The notes under the pieces were generated by a model, which ran no database searches, was not told the DNA's origin, and saw only the letters and a list, made by a program, of their open reading frames with translations. Below are positions 9,248 through 17,224 of a stretch of 64,000 bases of DNA, in pieces. The stretch's first letter is position 1. Each line of letters opens with the position of its first letter. The position numbers were made by a program, and so were the translations under genes. The DNA lies in NCBI GenBank assembly GCA_963695175.1, contig CAVOGG010000003.1:372001-436000 (forward strand), written 5' to 3'. Source of the DNA: Fodinibacter sp963695175. Lineage in GTDB: Bacteria > Actinomycetota > Actinomycetes > Actinomycetales > Dermatophilaceae.

Positions 9248-9901
9248 GTGGGCGCCACCGACACGACACCGGACGGACGCAGCTCCCGCTGGGACGAGCA
9301 TCGCCTCGCCCGGCGCCAGGAGCTGGTCGAGGCGACGCTGCGCGCCATCCGGGAGCACGGCGCCGGTGTCGGCATGGACGAGGTCGCGGCCACCGCCCGC
9401 ACCTCGAAGACCGTGTTCTACCGGCACTTCACCGACCGCGCCGGCCTCTACACCGCCGTCGCCGAGCGGGTCGACGCCACGATCATCCGCGACCTCACCC
9501 GGGCGGCCGGGGCCCCTGCCCCCGACGACGCACGGGCCGTCATCCGCGGCGTCATCGCGGCCTACCTGCGCCTGGTCGCCGACGACCCCGAGGTCTACCG
9601 GTTCATCGTCAACGCCCCGATCGTGCCGCCCGGCGAACGGCCCCAGGGGGACGTCGCCGCCGGGATGACCGACCGGATCGCCGCGCACGTCGCCGACCTC
9701 GTCTCCGGCGGTCTGACCGAGGCAGCCGCCCCGAGGCTCTGGGGGGTTGCACTCGTGGGCATGGTGCGGGCGACGGCCGACGCGTGGCTCGCGGCCGGTG
9801 GTGGCGCCAGCGGCCCAAGTGGTGACGAGCTCGCGGACGACCTCACCGCCCTGGTCTGGGACGGGCTGTCGAGCGTCGCGGTGCCGGCACCGGGGGCCTG
9901 A
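9248..9901 (+). CDS. TetR-family regulator of the adjacent fatty-acid operon
   Basis: 217 residues. The N-terminal helix-turn-helix (about 20-65: RRQELVEATLRAIREHGAG ... TSKTVFYRHFTDRAGLY) is typical of TetR proteins. The helical C-terminal ligand domain has IIRDLTRAA and AYLRLVADDPEVYRFIV. It diverges from the fadA2-fabG4-htdX operon, and a 29-bp palindrome fills the gap. An acyl-CoA or fatty-acid ligand is a reasonable inference from the neighbours, but no ligand residues can be assigned. The GTG start has no clear ribosome site and lies very close to the palindrome, so the transcript may be nearly leaderless. Confidence 0.9.
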   Translation: MGATDTTPDGRSSRWDEHRLARRQELVEATLRAIREHGAGVGMDEVAATARTSKTVFYRHFTDRAGLYTAVAERVDATIIRDLTRAAGAPAPDDARAVIRGVIAAYLRLVADDPEVYRFIVNAPIVPPGERPQGDVAAGMTDRIAAHVADLVSGGLTEAAAPRLWGVALVGMVRATADAWLAAGGGASGPSGDELADDLTALVWDGLSSVAVPAPGA

Positions 9902-9907
9902 CCCGGG

Positions 9908-11167
9908 TCAGCCGTTCCACCACGGCCGCAGCGGCAGCCGGCTGGACCCGTCGCCGTGCGGGCGCACCGCCAGCACCTGGTGCAGCTGGATCTCGTTGCG
10001 CTCGAACCCGAGTCGCGACCCGGCCATGTACAGGCCCCAGACCCGCGCCGTGCCCTCGCCCACCTCGGCGACGCACTCGTCCCAGTGCTCGACCAGGTTG
10101 CGGCACCACTGGGCCAGGGTCAGCGCGTAGTGCTCGCGCAGGTTCTCCTCGTGGAGCACCTCGAGCCCGACGTCCTGCGCCTGGGTGATGATCCGGCCCG
10201 AGCCGGTGAGCTCGCCGTCGGGAAAGACGTAGCGGTCGATGAAGTGCCCGGTCTCCTGGCGCCGGTTGTGCGGCCGGGTGATGCAGTGGTTCAGCAGCAG
10301 CCCACCGGGACGCAGCCGGTCCTGGATCCAGCCGAAGTAGGCCGGGTAGTTGCGCACCCCGATGTGCTCGGTGAGCCCGATCGAGGACACGGCGTCGAAA
10401 CCGGTCTCGCTGATGTCGCGGTAGTCGCAGTGCCGCACCTCGGCCAGGTCGGCCAGGCCCTGGTCGGCGATGGCCTTGTTCGCCCACAGCGCCTGCTGGC
10501 GCGACAGCGTGACGCCGAGCACCTGCACGCCGTGGCGCGCCGCGTACCGCACCATGCCGCCCCAGCCGCAGCCGATGTCGAGCAGCCGGTCACCCGGCTT
10601 CAGGCCCAGCTTGTCGAACACCAGCCGGTACTTGTTCTCCTGGGCCTGCTCCAGCGTCGCCGCGGCGTCGGGGTAGCACGCGCAGGTGTAGGTCATCGAC
10701 GGACCGAGCACCAGCTCGTAGAACCGGTTCGACACGTCGTAGTGGTGGCTGATCGCCCCGGCGTCGCGGGACATCGAGTGCCGCAGGCCCTCGGCGGCGC
10801 GTCGCCAGCGCGGCAGGCTCTCCTGCGGTGGGGGCGGCGGCGGGGTGAGCCCCTTCACCCCGAGGGTGCGCGCGAGCTCGAGCGCGGCCCCCGGTGACGG
10901 CCGCTGGAAGCGCACGTCGGCGAGGTCGACGAGCAGGTCGTAGGGGTCGCCGGGATGGACGCCCTCGACCGTGAGGTCGCCGGCCACGTACGCGCGGGCC
11001 AGCCCGAGGTCACCGGGTGCGGTGGCGAGGTACGCCGCGGCGCGGGGGGTGCGCAGGTGCAGGGCGCGCGGTGCGTCGGCCGGCCCCAGCTCGGACCCGT
11101 CGTAGGCGACGAGGCGGAGCGGCAGCGGGCCGGCGACGACCGACTCGACGATCTCGGCGATGGACAT
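9908..11167 (-). CDS. Cyclopropane-synthase-family SAM methyltransferase, probably making 10-methylene fatty acids
   Basis: 419 residues. A SAM-binding motif, LLDIGCGWGGMVRYA, follows the CFA hallmark HHYDVSNRFYELVLGPSMTYTCACY. Later motifs GLTEHIGVRNYPAYF and HFIDRYVFPDGEL are typical of the family. The start at 11167 (MSIAEIVES) is chosen because GAGGAA lies just upstream; the longer upstream frame is Arg/Ala-rich shadow. It lies directly downstream of an FAD-dependent oxidoreductase. In actinobacteria that pairing (Rv0447c/Rv0449c, also called BfaB/BfaA or TmsB/TmsA) makes 10-methyl-branched acids such as tuberculostearate: the methyltransferase adds a methylene to oleate and the reductase saturates it. 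A plain cyclopropane synthase is the alternative. Confidence 0.88.
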   Translation of the reverse strand: MSIAEIVESVVAGPLPLRLVAYDGSELGPADAPRALHLRTPRAAAYLATAPGDLGLARAYVAGDLTVEGVHPGDPYDLLVDLADVRFQRPSPGAALELARTLGVKGLTPPPPPPQESLPRWRRAAEGLRHSMSRDAGAISHHYDVSNRFYELVLGPSMTYTCACYPDAAATLEQAQENKYRLVFDKLGLKPGDRLLDIGCGWGGMVRYAARHGVQVLGVTLSRQQALWANKAIADQGLADLAEVRHCDYRDISETGFDAVSSIGLTEHIGVRNYPAYFGWIQDRLRPGGLLLNHCITRPHNRRQETGHFIDRYVFPDGELTGSGRIITQAQDVGLEVLHEENLREHYALTLAQWCRNLVEHWDECVAEVGEGTARVWGLYMAGSRLGFERNEIQLHQVLAVRPHGDGSSRLPLRPWWNG

Positions 11168-11217
11168 CTGGTTCCTCTTCTCTGGGTGTGTCGGGTCCGT
11201 GGGTGGGCGGGGTGGTG

Positions 11218-12600
11218 TCAGGCGCCCCGGACCGCCTTGGCGTAGAGGTCGGGCAGCCGACCGTCGGGGTCCCACCGCTGCTTGAGTGCGGTGTACTCCG
11301 CCCCGCCGTAGAGCCGGCGGAACTCCTCCTCGTCGTAGAACGACTCGGAGTACAGCGACTTGTGCCCCCCCAGACTGGTGACCTCGTGCTCGATGCGCCG
11401 GTTCGTGGCCCCCGGCCCAGCAGCCGGGTCGGAGGGCACGGACGACCAGAACCCGACGTTGACGTAGGTCTCGCCGGGCTGCAGCGGGTAGAGCGACCAC
11501 GGCTGGTCGCTGCGAAGCCGCAACGGGCACAGCCAGATCGGCTCGATCGGCACCTCGCGCAGGAACCAGCGCAGGAACTGCGCGGTGGCCGCCAGCGGCA
11601 CCTCGACGTCTTGCACCACCCGCTCGCGCGGCGGCCGGCCCTGCCGGGCCTCGAGGCGGTCGGCGACGGCGAAGCGCCGGTCGAGGGCGATCAGCTTCCA
11701 GTAGACGCTGCTGCGCAGCCAGCGCTTCGGCCAGAGCGCACGCACCCGCGGGTTCTGGGCCCCGAAGGCCCGCGAGCACCAGAACCAGTCGGTGTCCCAG
11801 CGCCACAGGTAGTCGAGCGTGGTGAGCCGGTCGCGCCGCGGGGCCGGGTCGTCGTGCTGGATCGACCGGTAGTAGATGTCGCGGCCGGTGTAGTCGCTGG
11901 TCGGGCCCGGTTCGTCGGTGCGCCGGCCGAGCACGAGGTAGGACTCGGCGGCCGAGAACACCACACCGTCGACGTAGTCGACCGCCTCACCGTCGAACTC
12001 CGCGTCGGCGACGACCGCCCCGAGCGCAGCGACGAGGTCGTCGAGGTCGTGGAAGCGCACGTGGCGCACCGCCACCGCGCGGGCGACCGGCTCGAGCTCG
12101 ATGCGCAGCCGCGTGGCGTAGCCGAGCGTCCCGTAGGAGTTGGGGAACCCGCGGAAGAGGTCGGGGTGGCGCGACCCGGCATCCGTGGTGACCACCTCGC
12201 CCGACCCGGTGAGGACGTCCATCTCGAGCACCGACTCGTGGGGCAGCCCGTTGCGCCACGACGTCGACTCGATGCCGAGCCCGGTGACCGCCCCGCCGAG
12301 GGTGATGGTGCGCAGCTGCGGCACGACGAGGGGGGTCAGCCCGTGCGGCAGCGTGGCGTCGACGAGGTGCTCGTAGGTGCACATGCCCTGGACGTCGGCG
12401 GTACGGGCGTCGGGGTCGACCTCGACGACCCCGGTGAGGCCCGAGGTGTCGAGGCCCGGCACGGTGCTCGCCGTGCGGGCGCGGAACAGGTTGGAGGTGC
12501 GCTTGGCGAGCCGCACCCGCTCCCCCTCGGGGATCGCGCGGTAGCTGTCGAGCAGCAGCTCGACCCCGGCCTCGTGGGCCGCACCGACCACAGCCGTCAT
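11218..12600 (-). CDS. FAD-binding oxidoreductase, probable 10-methylene-acyl reductase
   Basis: 460 residues of the DHCR24/FAD-linked oxidase type. The FAD-binding PCMH fold shows in VEVDPDARTADVQGMCTYEHLV, then LTPLVVPQLRTITLGGAVTGLGIES and GFPNSYGTLGYATRLRIEL. The C-terminal half has CPLRLR and YTALKQRWDPDGRLPDLYAKAV. The start ATG overlaps the stop of the MOSC gene (ATGA), and the methyltransferase follows 50 bases downstream. Conserved pairing with a cyclopropane-synthase-like enzyme supports a role in reducing 10-methylene to 10-methyl acyl chains at the membrane. Activity on another alkene-bearing lipid is not excluded. Confidence 0.86.
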   Translation of the reverse strand: MTAVVGAAHEAGVELLLDSYRAIPEGERVRLAKRTSNLFRARTASTVPGLDTSGLTGVVEVDPDARTADVQGMCTYEHLVDATLPHGLTPLVVPQLRTITLGGAVTGLGIESTSWRNGLPHESVLEMDVLTGSGEVVTTDAGSRHPDLFRGFPNSYGTLGYATRLRIELEPVARAVAVRHVRFHDLDDLVAALGAVVADAEFDGEAVDYVDGVVFSAAESYLVLGRRTDEPGPTSDYTGRDIYYRSIQHDDPAPRRDRLTTLDYLWRWDTDWFWCSRAFGAQNPRVRALWPKRWLRSSVYWKLIALDRRFAVADRLEARQGRPPRERVVQDVEVPLAATAQFLRWFLREVPIEPIWLCPLRLRSDQPWSLYPLQPGETYVNVGFWSSVPSDPAAGPGATNRRIEHEVTSLGGHKSLYSESFYDEEEFRRLYGGAEYTALKQRWDPDGRLPDLYAKAVRGA

Positions 12601-12932
12601 GCGGGCTCCACGCTGTCACCGACCCGGATGCTGCCCGGCTCCCCGACCGCGGCGTAGAGCCCCGGGCAGGAGGTGCCGGTGGCCTGCACCGCCAGGAGCA
12701 CCTCACCGATGCGCACCACCACGCCGTCGAGCGCCTCGACGCGCTCGGTCGGGGCGTCGAGCACGAGGTTGGCCCGGGTCGCGGGCGCATCGGCGCCCAC
12801 CAGCGAGACGGCGGCCTTCTTGGGTCGGTCGCCGGCCAGGCCGGCCTCGTCGACCTGCACGACGGCGTGGTCGACCCCCGCCTCCCCGTGCACCGGGAAG
12901 GTGTGGATGGCCAGGACCCGCATGACGCCCAT
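12597..12932 (-). CDS. Small MOSC-domain-like protein
   Basis: 111 residues. The order RVLAIHTFPVHGEAGVDHA, EAGLAGDRPKKAAVSLVG, ANLVLD, IGEVLLAVQATGTSCPGLYA and GSIRVGDSVE follows the C-terminal half of MOSC domains, including the Cys of TSCPGL that carries sulfur in MoCo sulfurase relatives. The gene is short for the family, so only a core is present. ATG 12932 and ATG 12923 are both possible starts. It overlaps the FAD-oxidoreductase start by four bases, so it is co-translated with the lipid pair. Its job there is unclear. Confidence 0.7.
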   Translation of the reverse strand: MGVMRVLAIHTFPVHGEAGVDHAVVQVDEAGLAGDRPKKAAVSLVGADAPATRANLVLDAPTERVEALDGVVVRIGEVLLAVQATGTSCPGLYAAVGEPGSIRVGDSVEPA

Positions 12933-12954
12933 GCCATATCAATACACCCGGGGG

Positions 12955-12995
12955 CCGACGGCATTCCCGGTCGCCCCGTCGGATGCCGTTGTCGG
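12955..12995. repeat. Imperfect inverted repeat in the divergent intergenic region
   Basis: CCGACGGCAT and ATGCCGTTGTCGG form arms of about 10-12 pairs with one bulge, separated by 18 bases. It sits between the divergent MOSC-lipid operon and the export operon that starts at 13092. It could be an operator or a processed hairpin. There is no T-run, so it is not a clear terminator. Confidence 0.35.
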
Positions 12996-13091
12996 GTGAA
13001 CCGGCGGGTGACCTGCGGACACGTGGCGTGCACAGGTGGGGCACAGCATCCGGACGGTGCGCCGAAAGGCTGCGTCCCTACCGTCCCACCC

Positions 13092-14336
13092 GTGACAACC
13101 ACACACCTCTCGTCCACACCCTGGCGTCGTCGCGCCCTGGGTGCCCTCGCTGCCGTCGTGCTGGTGGCCGCCGGCGCCGTCGGGGGGTGGTGGTGGAGCA
13201 GCCGTGCCGCCGCGAGCCCCACCGCCGCGGGCGCCACCAGCACCCAGCTCGTCGCGGCCTCGCTCGGCACGGTCAAGCAGACCGTCTCCGCCTCGGGGAC
13301 CGTGCAGCCCGCGAACACCTCGACGGCGTCGTTCACGTCGTCCGGCACGGTGACCGCGGTGGACGTGGCGGTCGGCGACACCGTGACCAAGGGCCAGGTG
13401 CTGGCGACGATCGACGACAACGACCTGCAGGATGCCGTGACGCTCGCCGCAGCCGGAGTCACCGCCGCGCAGGACCAGGTCGACAGCGCCTCCACCTCCG
13501 AGTCCCTGGCCGCGGCAAGGGCCCAGCGCGCCACCGCCCGCAGCCAGCTCGCCGATGCCAGGGCCGCCCTCGACGGGGCGACCCTGCGCGCCGCGATGTC
13601 CGGCACCGTCGCGAGCGTCGGCCTGGCCGTGGGCGACTCGACCGGCTCGGGGTCCGGGGGCTCCGGGGCGTCCGGCGCCGCCGGCGGCACAGGGGCCACC
13701 GGCGCGGGCAGCGGCACCGGCACGACGACGGCCTCCTCGAGCACCGGCATCGAGGTCGTCGACACGTCGACCTGGGTCGTCGAGGCGAGCGTGTCGAGCA
13801 GCGACCTCGGCCGGCTGACCAAGGGGCTGCAGGCGACGATCACCCCGACCGGGTTCCCCCAGAACGTCTTCGGAACGGTGAAGAGCGTCGGCGTCGTGGC
13901 GTCGTCCTCGTCGTCGGGCACCGCCGCCTTCCCGGTGGTCATCGACGTGACAGGCACCCCGGAGGGCCTGCACGCCGGCACGACCGCCACCGTCGCGATC
14001 ACCGTCAAGCAGCTCACCGACGTGCTGACCGTGCCCACCCAGGCGGTGCGCACGACGAACGGGGCCACGACCGTGCAGCTGAGCAAGGCCGGCACGGTCA
14101 CCACGACCCCGGTCACCGTGGGTGGCGTCTACGGCACCTCGACCGTCGTCACGAAGGGCCTCGCCGAGGGCGACACGGTGGTCGTGACCACGCGCACCCT
14201 GCCACGCACCTCCACCGGCACCTCGTCGGGCTCGACCCGGCAGGGCCAGGGAGGCTTCCCCGGCGGCGGCTTCGGTGGCGGCTTCGGCGGGGGCGCTCCC
14301 CCGGCCGGCGGCCCTCCGGCAGGGGCCGGCCAGTGA
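13092..14336 (+). CDS. HlyD/MacA-type periplasmic adaptor, membrane-anchored
   Basis: 414 residues from GTG 13092 (MTTTHLSSTPWRRR). One membrane anchor spans about residues 16-37 (ALGALAAVVLVAAGAVGGWWW). Then come a biotinyl-lipoyl half (TASFTSSGTVTAVDVAVGDTV), a helical hairpin rich in Ala/Gln (SLAAARAQRATARSQLADAR), the second lipoyl half (LRAAMSGTVASVGLAVGDS), a beta-barrel domain and a membrane-proximal domain. The C-terminus is a low-complexity tail with FPGGGFGGGFGGG. In Gram-positive MacAB-like systems this protein bridges the permease to an external partner. Its stop overlaps the ATPase start (GTGA), the first of several coupled junctions in this operon. Confidence 0.9.
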   Translation: MTTTHLSSTPWRRRALGALAAVVLVAAGAVGGWWWSSRAAASPTAAGATSTQLVAASLGTVKQTVSASGTVQPANTSTASFTSSGTVTAVDVAVGDTVTKGQVLATIDDNDLQDAVTLAAAGVTAAQDQVDSASTSESLAAARAQRATARSQLADARAALDGATLRAAMSGTVASVGLAVGDSTGSGSGGSGASGAAGGTGATGAGSGTGTTTASSSTGIEVVDTSTWVVEASVSSSDLGRLTKGLQATITPTGFPQNVFGTVKSVGVVASSSSSGTAAFPVVIDVTGTPEGLHAGTTATVAITVKQLTDVLTVPTQAVRTTNGATTVQLSKAGTVTTTPVTVGGVYGTSTVVTKGLAEGDTVVVTTRTLPRTSTGTSSGSTRQGQGGFPGGGFGGGFGGGAPPAGGPPAGAGQ

Positions 14337-15064
14337 GCGGCATCCCGATCCTGCGGCTCGGCGACACCCCACCGATCCGGCCGATCCTGCTCGAGGACGT
14401 CGGCAAGACCTACCGCTCGGGCAGCCTGGAGGTGGCGGCCGTGCGCGGCGTCACGCTCACCGTCCAGGAGGGCGAGTTCGTCTCGGTCATGGGCCCGTCC
14501 GGCTCGGGCAAGTCGACGCTGATGCACATCATCGGCTGCCTCGACACCCCCACCACCGGCTCCTACCACCTCGCCGGCGAGGACGTCAGCACGATGCGAG
14601 AGAGCGCGCTCGCCGACGTCCGCAACCGCCGCATCGGCTTCGTCTTCCAGCAGTTCAACCTGCTGTCGACGATGTCCGCCTGGCGCAACGTCGAGCTGCC
14701 GCTGGTCTACGCCGGCCTGCCGCGGGCCGAGCGCAAGCGCCGGGCGATCGACGCCCTGACCCGGGTGGGCCTCGCCGACCGGGTCGACCACCGCCCCGGA
14801 GAGCTCTCCGGAGGGCAGCAGCAGCGCGTGTCGGTGGCGCGGGCCCTGGTCACGGACCCACAGCTGATCCTCGCCGACGAGCCGACCGGGAACCTCGACT
14901 CGGCCGCGACCGCCGACGTGCTCGACCTGTTCGACGAGCTGCAGGCGCAGGGCCGCACCATCGTCCTGATCACCCACGAGCACGACGTCTCGGCCCGCGC
15001 CCAGCGCGAGGTGCAGATGCGCGACGGCCGGCTGCTCGAGACCGACCGGGTGGGTGCACCGTGA
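14333..15064 (+). CDS. MacB-type ABC transporter ATP-binding protein
   Basis: 243 residues. Walker A GPSGSGKST, Q-loop FVFQQFNLL, signature LSGGQQQRVSVARAL, Walker B LILADEPTGNLDS and H-loop LITHEH are all present, so the ATPase should be active. It belongs to the LolD/MacB exporter branch. The GTG start overlaps the adaptor stop and its own stop overlaps the permease GTG. It powers the FtsX-like permease encoded next. Confidence 0.95.
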   Translation: MSGIPILRLGDTPPIRPILLEDVGKTYRSGSLEVAAVRGVTLTVQEGEFVSVMGPSGSGKSTLMHIIGCLDTPTTGSYHLAGEDVSTMRESALADVRNRRIGFVFQQFNLLSTMSAWRNVELPLVYAGLPRAERKRRAIDALTRVGLADRVDHRPGELSGGQQQRVSVARALVTDPQLILADEPTGNLDSAATADVLDLFDELQAQGRTIVLITHEHDVSARAQREVQMRDGRLLETDRVGAP

Positions 15065-16288
15065 CCTGGCCCGAGACCCTGCGCACGGCGTGGGAGGCGA
15101 TCAGCACCAGGCGGATGCGATCGGCGCTGACCGTGCTCGGCATCCTGATCGGCATCGCCGCGGTGATGCTGACCGTCGGCCTGGGGCAGGGCGCGCAGCA
15201 GCAGGTGGCCAGCCAGATCGACAAGCTCGGCTCGAACCTGCTCATCGTGTCCCCCGGGTCGAGCACCAGCCTGACCGGCGTGCGCGGTGGGCGCGGCTCG
15301 GCGACCACCCTCACGACGGCGGATGCCGCGATGCTCGCCGACCCCGCCGTCGCCCCCGACGTGCGGGCGGTGGCGCCGACCTCCAGCACCTCGACCTCGC
15401 TCACCGCGAACGGCACCAACTGGACGACCACCGTCGTCGGCACCACGCCCGACTGGCTGCGGGTGCGTGCCCGCACGGTGTCGGCCGGCCGGATGTTCAC
15501 CGAGGCCGAGCTGGCGTCGGTGCAGCCCGAGGTCGTGCTCGGTGCGACGACGTCGCAGGAGCTGTTCTCCGGGCGGAACCCGGTGGGGCAGACCGTGACC
15601 ATCGGCGCACAGCCGTTCACCGTCATCGGCGTCCTCGACACCGTCGGGTCGACCGTCGGCGGTGACCAGGACGACCAGGCGATCGTCCCGGCGACGACCT
15701 ACGCCACCCTCGTCTCCCCGTCCACCGGCACGAGCGTCTCGACGATCTACCTGGAGGCGACCGGCTCGGACACCCTGTCGGCCGCCTACCAGGAGGCGAC
15801 CAACGCGCTCCTGACGACCCACGGCGTCACCGCGGACGACGCGGACTTCTCGCTCAGCAGCCAGGAGTCGATCGTCGAGACCGCGACGAGCACCGCGCAC
15901 ACGCTCACCGTGCTGCTCGGCAGCATCGCCGGCATCTCGCTGCTCGTCGGCGGCATCGGCGTCATGAACATCATGCTCGTCTCGGTGACCGAGCGGATCC
16001 GGGAGATCGGGCTGCGCAAGGCGCTCGGGGCCACGCCGCGGATCATCCGGCGGCAGTTCCTCACCGAGGCCAGTGTGCTCGGCCTGATCGGGGGGCTGCT
16101 CGGGCTCGCGCTCGGCATCGCGGGCTCCCGCGTGCTGCCCTCCTTCATCGACCAGCCGGTGACCGTCTCGCCGCTCGCGGCGGGGCTGGCCCTGGCGATC
16201 TCCCTCGCTCATCGGGGTGGTGGCCGGGGTCTACCCCGCCGGCCGCGCCGCCCGACTGTCCCCCATCGACGCACTGCGAAGCGAGTGA
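15061..16288 (+). CDS. MacB/FtsX-type ABC permease, one frame break near the 3' end
   Basis: About 408 residues once corrected. There is a first membrane helix at 20-42 (ALTVLGILIGIAAVMLTVGLG), a large extracytoplasmic MacB domain, then helices TVLLGSIAGISLLVGGIGVM, VLGLIGGLLGLALGI and LAISL..IGVVAGV. MNIMLVSVTERIREIGLRKALGA is the classic FtsX/MacB motif. Near 16205 an extra base (CTCGCTC) breaks the frame. Removing it restores LIGVVAGVYPAGRAARLSPIDALRSE and the stop at 16286-16288, as in every MacB family member. The break is therefore probably a sequence error. The lipoprotein ATG follows 2 bases later. Confidence 0.88.
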
Positions 16289-16290
16289 CC

Positions 16291-17224
16291 ATGACCACCA
16301 CCCGTCCCCTCCCCCGCACCGCCCTCCTGATCGCCACCGCGTGCCTCGGCGCCCTGGCCCTCACCGGCTGCGCCTCGTCCAGCGGGTCGCCCGCAACCCC
16401 GACCACCTCCCCGTCGGCGCTGGCCGGCGGCGGGGCCTCCACCGGCCAGGGCGGCGGCGGGCGCGCTCCGGGCGTCTCGGGCACCGTCGCGGCGATCGAC
16501 GGCACGACCCTGCAGGTGCAGAGCAGCACCGAGCAGACCGCCGTCGTCTACACGACAAGGACCACCGTCACCGCTCGGGTCGCCACGACCTCATCGGCCC
16601 TCGCGGTGGGTGACTGCGTCAGCGTCAGGACCGCCGCGACCGGCGCGACGCCCTCGACCGGTCCGACGGCCGCGAACGCCGGCACGAGCACGTTGGCGGC
16701 CTCGACCGTGACGATCCTGTCCACGACGGGTGGCTGCGACACCGCCGCCGGCGGTGACGGTGGCGGCGTCCCCGGCGGCGGCGGAGGCTTCCCCGGTGGC
16801 GGTGGGGGGATGCCGTCCGGCGCCCCGTCTGGGATGCCGTCCGGCGCCCCCTCCGGCAGGCCGTCCGGCGGCCCGCCCGGCGGTGGCGGCTTCGGCACGA
16901 CGGGCGAGGTGACGGCGCTGGCCTCCGGCACGTTCACCGTCGCCTCGCGACGGCCCGACCGCGCGGCCGGCGGCCCGAGCGCCACAGCGCGGCACTGCGA
17001 CGCCCACCACCGCGGCATCCGCGACGACCACGCCGGTCACCGTGACCTACGCCGACGACACGACGTTCCTCACCACGACGACGGCCAGGGCCGCGTCCAT
17101 CAGGGTCGGCTCCTGCGTGCGGGCCACCGGCACGACCGACGACACCGGTGCGCTCACGGCCACCGCGCTCGTGCTCAGCCAGCCGGTCGACGGCTCGTGC
17201 ACCTCGGGCGTGCGCGGTGGCTGA
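16291..17224 (+). CDS. DUF5666-like lipoprotein with glycine-rich segment, one frame break
   Basis: About 310 residues. The signal peptide ends in the lipobox LTGC (Cys near residue 27), so it is a lipoprotein. Two similar small beta modules, VSGTVAAIDGTTLQVQSS and a second starting GEVTALASGTFTVAS, resemble DUF5666 repeats. They are joined by a Gly/Pro-rich linker with repeated FPGGGGG and MPSGAPSG units. Near 16955 an extra C (CTCGCGAC) breaks the frame. Removing it joins FTVAS to TTAASATTTPVTVTYADDTT and the natural C-terminus CTSGVRGG. It lies inside the export operon between permease and second adaptor, with 2-base and 8-base junctions. A surface accessory of the exporter is plausible but not shown. 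Confidence 0.75.

Noticed and set aside
11987..14116. 709-residue minus-strand frame over the adaptor gene
   Set aside because: Covers the adaptor and part of the FAD oxidase antisense; composition is low-complexity shadow.
16740..16900. Short GC-rich direct repeats that might suggest CRISPR or a VNTR
   Set aside because: They encode the Gly/Pro/Ser linker of the lipoprotein in frame; no spacers or array structure.
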